Assembly: GCA_958405565.1 (NCBI GenBank)
Contig: CATYEN010000007.1
Location: 13,505-77,504, forward strand
Reading direction: 5' to 3'
DNA length: 64,000 bases
Source: an uncultured Collinsella sp.
Lineage (GTDB): Bacteria > Actinomycetota > Coriobacteriia > Coriobacteriales > Coriobacteriaceae
The position numbers and the translations under genes are program-made. Shown here one piece after another: positions 58,241-64,000 of this stretch. Under the pieces are notes generated by a model. That model was not told where the DNA came from. It did not search any database and was given only the letters and a program-made list of their open reading frames with translations. Numbering within the stretch: position 1 is the stretch's first letter; the number at the start of each line of letters is the position of its first letter.

Positions 58241-59998
58241 TTACAACTGCCAGGTAGCTGCTTCCTTTTGCAGCGCCACCATGCGGGCGAATTCTCCACC
58301 TGCCGCCTTGAGCTGCGCCGGAGTGCCCTGCTCGGCAACCACACCATCCTTGAGTACAACGATTTTGTCGGCATTTTCCACCGTACGCATACGGTGGGCA
58401 ATAACGATAACCGTCTTACCCGCAAGCAGACGGGAGAGCGCCTGCTGAACCACGGTCTCGTTCTCCACATCCAAGCTCGCCGTCGCCTCGTCCAACAGCA
58501 CGATAGGCGCGTCTTTGAGCAGCGCACGGGCGATAGAGATGCGCTGGCGCTCACCGCCGGACAGCTTGGAGCCGTTCTCGCCGATCATGGTGTCATAGCC
58601 CTGCGGCATGCGGCTCACAAACTCGTCGCAGTTGGCGGCACGCGCGGCAGCAAGCACTTCCTCATCGGTGGCATCGCGACGACCAAGACGGATGTTTCCC
58701 ATCACCGTGTCGTCAAAGAGCAGCACGTCTTGGAACACAATGGCGTAGTCGCGCAGCAGCACCTCGGGATCCACGCTCGCAACATCCACGCCGCCCACGG
58801 TGACCGTGCCCGCAGTGGCATCCCAAAAGCGCGCGGCCAGGCGGCTCACCGTGGACTTACCGGAGCCCGAAGGACCGACCAGTGCCGTGACCTCGCCTTC
58901 CTTGGCGGTAAAGCTCACATCGGTAAGAACTTTCTCGCCGGCGCGGCCGTCCTCGCCCGCACCATAGCCAAATGCCACGTGATCGAACACCACATCGTGG
59001 CCTACGGGCTCAAACTGCTCGCTGCCCCGCGCCACGGGCTCTTCCATGATGGAACGCATGCGCTTGGCCGACGACTCGGCGGCAAACAGCTCGGACATCA
59101 GCATCAGCGCCTGATCAAAGGGCGCATAGATGCGGCTCACCATAAGCAGGAAGGCAAACATCATCAAAAAGTCGACCTGGCCGGAGGCGACCATCGCAGC
59201 GCCCGTGACCAACGTGGTGGCAATCCCCAGGCGCAGGATGGCAAAGGCGGAGTTGACCAAAAGCCCATTGGCGAGCTCGCCCTTGGTGGTCTCGCGCTCC
59301 TCGGCATCGATCACGGCGTTGAGCCCCTCAAGATAATGAGCCTCCTGGTTGGTGGCGCGGATCTCGCGCACGCAGTCGAGCGTCTCCTGGATCGCCTCGG
59401 TAACCTTGACCTTCTCGGCACGCACATGGTCGAACACCGGGGTCATGGGGCCGCGTGTCAGATACAGCACGGCAAAGGCCACGGGCACGCTCCAAAACGC
59501 CGCGATCGCCAGCTGCCAGCAAAAGGACAGCGACGCCACGAACACAATGGCGCTTGCGATGATGGCACCCCAAAGCTCTCCCAGCACGTGGCTGTAGGCG
59601 TGCTCCATGGCCTGGACGTCGCCCATAATGGTCTCGGTTAAATCGGCCAGATCACGACGGCCAAAAAACGACAGCGGCAGCTTGCGCAAGCGCTCGGCAA
59701 TCTCCATACGCTGCTTGCCGCACTCCTCGTAAAAGATGCAGTAGGTGTAGTAATACTGCTGCCAGTTAGAGGCAAAGAGCAACACGAAAAAGACCAGGAG
59801 GCCGCCCACAATCGGCAGGGCATCCGGCAGGTCGGCACCGGTGGCGAAATGTTCAACAAAACCGGCCATGACCAGGAACAATAAGCCCATGCCGGCCATG
59901 GTAATGAGATTGGTGAGCGCGGTCCAGAAAATGCCGCGTTTTACGCCGGCGACGCCTTTATCGGATAGGAAGTACTTCTTTTGGAATGAGGCGAACAT
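58241..59998 (-). CDS. ABC exporter half-transporter 2
   Basis: 585 residues: six-helix membrane domain (to about 330) and ATPase with GPSGSGKST, LSGGERQRISIARALLKDAPIVLLDEATASLD and the H-loop IAHRMRT. Forms a heterodimer with the product of the gene just upstream. Substrate unknown; such pairs export peptides, drugs or siderophores. Confidence 0.9.
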   Translation of the reverse strand: MFASFQKKYFLSDKGVAGVKRGIFWTALTNLITMAGMGLLFLVMAGFVEHFATGADLPDALPIVGGLLVFFVLLFASNWQQYYYTYCIFYEECGKQRMEIAERLRKLPLSFFGRRDLADLTETIMGDVQAMEHAYSHVLGELWGAIIASAIVFVASLSFCWQLAIAAFWSVPVAFAVLYLTRGPMTPVFDHVRAEKVKVTEAIQETLDCVREIRATNQEAHYLEGLNAVIDAEERETTKGELANGLLVNSAFAILRLGIATTLVTGAAMVASGQVDFLMMFAFLLMVSRIYAPFDQALMLMSELFAAESSAKRMRSIMEEPVARGSEQFEPVGHDVVFDHVAFGYGAGEDGRAGEKVLTDVSFTAKEGEVTALVGPSGSGKSTVSRLAARFWDATAGTVTVGGVDVASVDPEVLLRDYAIVFQDVLLFDDTVMGNIRLGRRDATDEEVLAAARAANCDEFVSRMPQGYDTMIGENGSKLSGGERQRISIARALLKDAPIVLLDEATASLDVENETVVQQALSRLLAGKTVIVIAHRMRTVENADKIVVLKDGVVAEQGTPAQLKAAGGEFARMVALQKEAATWQL

Positions 59999-61822
59999 TT
60001 AGGCCTCGCCTCCCTTCGTGACGGCGGCATCCGCGGCAGCAGTGATCTTCCAGCTCGCGGCCTGTTCGTATTCGGCCCACATCTTGGCGTATAGACCGTT
60101 TTGGGACAGCAGCTTGGCATGGGTGCCAGTCTCCTGCACGCTACCTTGGTTGAGCACCACGATCTTGTCGGCCCCCACCACGGTCGAAAGCCGGTGCGCG
60201 ATCATAATGACTGTGCGACCCGCCGCCAGCTTGCTAAAGGCACGCTGGATGAGCGCCTCGTTCTCGGGGTCGGCAAACGCCGTGGCCTCATCGAGCACCA
60301 CGATAGGCGCGTCTTTAAGGATCGCGCGGGCGAGTGCTACGCGCTGCACCTCGCCGCCCGAAAGATATGCCCCTCCAGCACCGAGCATGGTGTTAATACC
60401 CTGCGGGAGCTTGGCCACAATGTCGTCGCACTGAGCTGCGGAGAGGGCCGCACGCACTTCGTCGTCAGTGGCCGTGGGCTTGGAGGCACGCACGTTATCG
60501 GCAAGTGTTTGCCGGAACAGCTGGTTGGTCTGGAACACGAAGGCAACCTGGTCCATAAGCTCGTGCGGGTCCATGTCGCGAACGTCCACACCGCCTACGA
60601 GCACTCGACCCGAAGAAACATCCCAAAAACGCGGGATCAGGCTGGCGCAGGTTGACTTACCGCCGCCCGAGGGACCCACCAGGGCGAGGGTGCTACCCGC
60701 GGAAACGTTAAAGCTCACATGGCTAACGGCAGGTGCTTCGGCACCTTCGTACGTAAAGCTCACGTCCTCAAAGCGCACATCGCTACCGGCGGAGTGCTTG
60801 GGCTGGGCAGGCACGGAGAGCTGTTTGGAACCCATGACGCTTCGAATACGAGCCAGCGAATCGGCACTCATCTGAGAGGCCTCGCCCACAAACATGAGCT
60901 TGGTCATGGCCGTCGGCACCACGGCCGAAAAAATCGCGTAAAACGTGAAGTTGGTCATAAAGCGTGCAAAGTCCGTCTCGCCCGGCGCCAGCAGCAGCGC
61001 CACAGGCAAAAGAAATGCCACAAGGCCGTTGAGCGCAGTAAGGTTGAGCACCTGCGGACCCCGGCAAAACGTACCCGCATAGTTTTGCGCCATATCGGCG
61101 TATTCGGCGATCGCATCGTGGAACGCCTTAAAGGAGTAGACCGTCTGCTGGAATACCTTGACCACGGGGATGCCGCGTACGTATTCGGTGCCGGTCTTGT
61201 TCATCTTGACCAGCGCGCCCATGTAAGCCTTCATAAACTCGGCGCCCTTGCCGCTCATCATGGCGGCCATGGCGCAAAACGAAACGACGACCGAGATTAA
61301 GCATGCCGCGCCCAAACGCCAATCGAGGGCAAATAGCAGCACAAGCAGGCCCACGACCATGGCGGTGGCACCGGCGATATCGGGCAGCATGTGCGCGAGC
61401 AGCGTCTCGGTGGAGGCGGCACAGCCGTCTACGATACGGCGCAGCTCACCGGTGGCGTGCGTGTCAAAGTAGCCGAGCGGCAGCTTAAGCAGATGTTCGC
61501 TCGTAGCCTTGCGGATATTGGATGCGCAGCGAAACGCGGACAGGTGCGTGCACATGAGCCCCACGAAATAGACCACGATGCTTGCCAGGGCAAAACCAAC
61601 AGCCCACCAACCATACATCGCGATGTCGGCGGCCTCGCTCCAGTTGGGCGCCACGGCAATCAGGTCTCGCGCAACAAGCCAGATGCACACGTACGGGCCA
61701 AAGCTCAACAGCTGCGAGAACGCCGAGAGGGCCATGCCCAAATACGTTAGGAATTTACGGTCACCGGCATATGCAAGTAGCTCGCCGATGCCGCCGCCTT
61801 CCTTTTTTGATCCCTTTGCCAT
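59999..61822 (-). CDS. ABC exporter half-transporter 1
   Basis: 607 residues, with membrane domain and ATPase (GPSGGGKST; LSGGEVQRVALARAILKDAPIVVLDEATAFAD). ATG 61822 follows AAAGGAATCTC; an upstream in-frame extension is rejected. Stop and next start are adjacent. The gene is transcribed divergently from the AraC regulator, its likely controller. Confidence 0.9.
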   Translation of the reverse strand: MAKGSKKEGGGIGELLAYAGDRKFLTYLGMALSAFSQLLSFGPYVCIWLVARDLIAVAPNWSEAADIAMYGWWAVGFALASIVVYFVGLMCTHLSAFRCASNIRKATSEHLLKLPLGYFDTHATGELRRIVDGCAASTETLLAHMLPDIAGATAMVVGLLVLLFALDWRLGAACLISVVVSFCAMAAMMSGKGAEFMKAYMGALVKMNKTGTEYVRGIPVVKVFQQTVYSFKAFHDAIAEYADMAQNYAGTFCRGPQVLNLTALNGLVAFLLPVALLLAPGETDFARFMTNFTFYAIFSAVVPTAMTKLMFVGEASQMSADSLARIRSVMGSKQLSVPAQPKHSAGSDVRFEDVSFTYEGAEAPAVSHVSFNVSAGSTLALVGPSGGGKSTCASLIPRFWDVSSGRVLVGGVDVRDMDPHELMDQVAFVFQTNQLFRQTLADNVRASKPTATDDEVRAALSAAQCDDIVAKLPQGINTMLGAGGAYLSGGEVQRVALARAILKDAPIVVLDEATAFADPENEALIQRAFSKLAAGRTVIMIAHRLSTVVGADKIVVLNQGSVQETGTHAKLLSQNGLYAKMWAEYEQAASWKITAAADAAVTKGGEA

Positions 61823-61942
61823 GAGATTCCTTTCTAACGGCTTGAGAGTTAACCGTAAGAAACTTATCATGGGCGTGTTAGCCAGGGCACACAATTGGGC
61901 CAGGCGTGGACGTTTTCGCAAATGAAGGGGACGCTTTTGAAA

Positions 61943-62941
61943 ATGCGGCGGGCAGCAACCGATATAACCGAGCTCTACGCACCGCAGTTTGAGCAGTTTG
62001 GTCTGCAGCTTTCCGGCAAGGGCGCCGTCTTTACCGGCGAGGTGGCAAACGATCGGGCACACGGACGCGCATGGATCATGCCCCTTTCCCCCACCTGCAT
62101 CGTCATGGAGCATTTCATTACCCCGACGCACAACATGCAGCTAGCCGAATACACGCCCGAACCGTACGCGTGCGTGAGCGAGGTCAGCGCGCCCACGCTC
62201 ATGTGCATGCCCGAAGCCGGCATAACGCCTGCGAACCTCAAGCCGCTGCATGGACCGTGGCCGAACAGCGCGATCTGCAGCTTTGTCCAAGATAGCTGCG
62301 GTGAGGAGCTAAGCCCGCTGTTTGCAGGGCAGCTCTACCACTCGCGCTCGGTCCTCTTTTTGCCTGGATATTTTGACGAACTGGAGCACCGCTATCCCAC
62401 CGAGTTCGCGGGGGTCTTTGAGGCGTTTGCCGAGTCATGGCACGAGGAGGCAGCGTCTGCCATCTACCACACGCTGCGCAGGATTAACGAGGAACGCGCC
62501 CGTACCGTAGGCGGACACGTCTATATGCAAGGCATCGTAGAGACCATGGTCGCGGAGCTCGCCTGTTCGCGCGCGGCCCACAGGCAAGCGCAGCAAGCGA
62601 CAGACACGCGCGCCAGCGTTACCATTGCCCAAGAGGCGGCGAGCCTTGTGGAGCGCTCGCTCGACAAGGGCAGACATGTGAGCATCAACGAGGTGGCCGA
62701 GGCGCTCTTCTCAAGCCGCTCCAAGCTATGCGCCACCTTTAAGGCCCAAACTGGCGAGTCCCTGGGCGCCTACATTCGCAGACGCCGTATGGAACGAGCA
62801 CAGGACCTTTTGGCCGATAGCGCGCTCACGATAGCGCAGGTGGCAGAGCGTCTAGGCTACCCTCAGCAGGCCGCCTTCGCCCAAGCCTTCAAGCAACACA
62901 CCGGCACCACCCCCACCGCTTGGCGCTCCCAACATATATAA
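61943..62941 (+). CDS. AraC-family transcriptional regulator
   Basis: 332 residues. The C-terminal roughly 100 residues hold two helix-turn-helices (INEVAEALFSSRSKLCATFKAQTGESLGAYIRRRR; IAQVAERLGYPQQAAFAQAFKQHTGTTP). The N-terminal part is a sensing domain of unknown ligand. ATG 61943 has AAGGGGA upstream; ATG 61922 is an alternative. Divergent to the ABC exporter, so probably activates it. Confidence 0.85.
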   Translation: MRRAATDITELYAPQFEQFGLQLSGKGAVFTGEVANDRAHGRAWIMPLSPTCIVMEHFITPTHNMQLAEYTPEPYACVSEVSAPTLMCMPEAGITPANLKPLHGPWPNSAICSFVQDSCGEELSPLFAGQLYHSRSVLFLPGYFDELEHRYPTEFAGVFEAFAESWHEEAASAIYHTLRRINEERARTVGGHVYMQGIVETMVAELACSRAAHRQAQQATDTRASVTIAQEAASLVERSLDKGRHVSINEVAEALFSSRSKLCATFKAQTGESLGAYIRRRRMERAQDLLADSALTIAQVAERLGYPQQAAFAQAFKQHTGTTPTAWRSQHI

Positions 62942-62943
62942 AG

Positions 62944-62970
62944 AATGAGGGCGCCAACGACGCCCTCATT
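62944..62970 (+). terminator. Hairpin after the AraC gene
   Basis: Perfect 10-bp stem AATGAGGGCG/CGCCCTCATT, loop of 7, directly after the stop. No strong T-run. Confidence 0.6.
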
Positions 62971-63026
62971 CACCAAATTCAATTCAGCCCACCTGACCCG
63001 AACGGCCGAGTCGTCGCAAAACCCGG

Positions 63027-63151
63027 GAGCCCCGGCAGGGCGGGTGCTTGCTCAAAATGAGTTCCGCACGCAAAGAAGGCCACTTAATGTGGCCTTCGTC
63101 TTGCGCAGGACTGTTCGAAATTTTGAGGAAGCACCCGCCCTGCCGGGGCCC
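63027..63151. repeat. Long palindromic element, copy 2
   Basis: Arms 63029-63058 and 63120-63149 (19 bp perfect, then one mismatch) enclose a second hairpin around CACTTAATGTG. Central sequences GAGTTCCGCACG, CACTTAATGTG and AGGACTGTTCGA align with the reverse complement of the 7.3-kb element. It lies 13 bp after the gatB stop (minus strand). Confidence 0.8.
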
Positions 63152-63163
63152 CTCGGTTCCCGC

Positions 63164-64000
63164 TTACGAGAGCGACGTTCTCAGCAACTCGTTGAAGAGC
63201 TTCGGATTGCCCTTGCCGCGGCTCGCCTTCATGCACTGGCCCACCAAAAAGCCGATGACCTTCTGGTTGCCGTTACGATACTGCTGCGCCTGATCGGCAC
63301 AGTTTGCCAGCACCTCGTCCACAATCGGCTGCAGCGCGCCGGCATCACTCACCTGACGCATACCGCGCTCGTCGACGATCTTGTTGGGGTCGTCACCGGT
63401 CTGGGCCATGGCCTCAAAGACCTCGTGCGCTTGGTTGGAGCTGATGGCATCGGTCGCCAGCAGCTTAGCCAGCGCTGCCACCTGAGCCGGCGCAATGCCG
63501 GACTCGGCGAGCGACACGCCCGCACCCTTAAGGTAGGCGATCATCTCGTTGACCAGCAGGTTCGCGACCGTCTGGGCCTCCTTGCCAGCCATACCGGCAG
63601 CGGCAGCCTCAAAGAACTCGGCAAACTCCGGGTCGCCGGCGATCTGCTCGGCGTCGGCCGCCTTAATGCCAAAGTCGGCCTCAAAACGGGCGCGCTTGGC
63701 ATCGGGCAGCTCGGGGATCTCGCCACGGCAGCGGTCGATGAACTCGTCGTCCAAATCGAACGGCGCCAGGTCGGGATCGGGGAACAGACGATAGTCGTCT
63801 GCCGTTTCCTTCACACGCATGACCACGGTGCGCTTACGGCTGGGCTCCCAGTGGCGGGTCTCCTGATAGATGATGCCGCCCTCCTCGAGCACCTCGGCCT
63901 GGCGGCAGATCTCGTAGGCAAGGCCGTCGTGCAGGCTCTTGAACGAGTTGAGGTTCTTGAGCTCGGTCTTGGTGCCCAGCTTGGTCTCGCCGCGGCGGCG
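63164..64000 (-). CDS. gatB: Asp/Glu-tRNA amidotransferase subunit B, C-terminal part
   Basis: 278 C-terminal residues; the gene begins beyond the right edge. GatB amidates Glu-tRNA(Gln)/Asp-tRNA(Asn) with GatA and GatC. Seen: GTKTELKNLNSFKSL, EEGGIIYQETRHWEPSRKRT, MRVKETADDYRLFPDPDL and the C-terminal tRNA-binding YqeY-like helical domain ending GNPKLFNELLRTSLS. Confidence 0.95.
   Translation of the reverse strand, partial: RRRGETKLGTKTELKNLNSFKSLHDGLAYEICRQAEVLEEGGIIYQETRHWEPSRKRTVVMRVKETADDYRLFPDPDLAPFDLDDEFIDRCRGEIPELPDAKRARFEADFGIKAADAEQIAGDPEFAEFFEAAAAGMAGKEAQTVANLLVNEMIAYLKGAGVSLAESGIAPAQVAALAKLLATDAISSNQAHEVFEAMAQTGDDPNKIVDERGMRQVSDAGALQPIVDEVLANCADQAQQYRNGNQKVIGFLVGQCMKASRGKGNPKLFNELLRTSLS

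Overview
The window reads as chromosome of a gut Coriobacteriia bacterium, most like Collinsella (Actinomycetota). This rests on the GC-rich genes, a separate MetH reactivation protein beside a short MetH, a very large BTAD-type regulator, a type III glutamine synthetase and the tmRNA tag. The genus is inferred from gene content, not from a database search. A complete siphovirus-type prophage, about 36 kb and more GC-rich than the host, lies between the two host parts.

Left host part (1-17.3 kb): type III glutamine synthetase (partial); a methionine/folate operon metF - MetH reactivation protein - metH; a UPF0210 protein; a methyltransferase; a YhbY RNA-binding protein; a 999-residue NTPase-BTAD regulator; amino-sugar and PTS genes (nagB, EIIA-Glc, glmM); ribosomal genes rplM-rpsI; and a patatin-like phospholipase.

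Prophage (about 17.4-53.55 kb): a serine integrase, an unrecognised gene and a CI-like repressor run leftward. They face a rightward Cro-like gene and an early block with RusA, ParB-like, DUF1351, ERF annealase, SSB, a replication initiator carrying internal repeats, a DnaC-like loader, HNH and many small zinc-finger proteins. The late block follows in normal order: terminase, portal, minor capsid protein with a JAMM-like C-terminus, scaffold, capsid, head-tail connectors, tail tube, tail chaperones, tape measure, distal tail, tail endopeptidase, baseplate protein, receptor-binding protein, then lysis genes. Four terminators followed by a shared GGCGACAC-type box divide the late block.

The most exciting content is a complete diversity-generating retroelement (DGR) at 48.3-51.3 kb. 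It comprises a tail-tip target protein with a C-terminal variable repeat (VR), a target hairpin, an Avd-like accessory gene, a template repeat (TR) rich in AAC/AAT codons, a structured spacer RNA and a reverse transcriptase. TR and VR align without gaps over 129 nt. They differ at 17 positions, and 15 of these are adenines in TR, the signature of adenine-directed mutagenic retrohoming. The phage probably diversifies its receptor-binding protein.

Right host part (53.6-64 kb): tmRNA on the minus strand directly next to the prophage, a small unknown gene, a RelB/PIN toxin-antitoxin pair, a P1B-type metal ATPase with its small partner, a two-gene ABC exporter with a divergent AraC regulator, and gatB (partial). 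Two copies of a long palindromic element (7.3 kb and 63.1 kb) share loop sequences but carry different, internally complementary arms.
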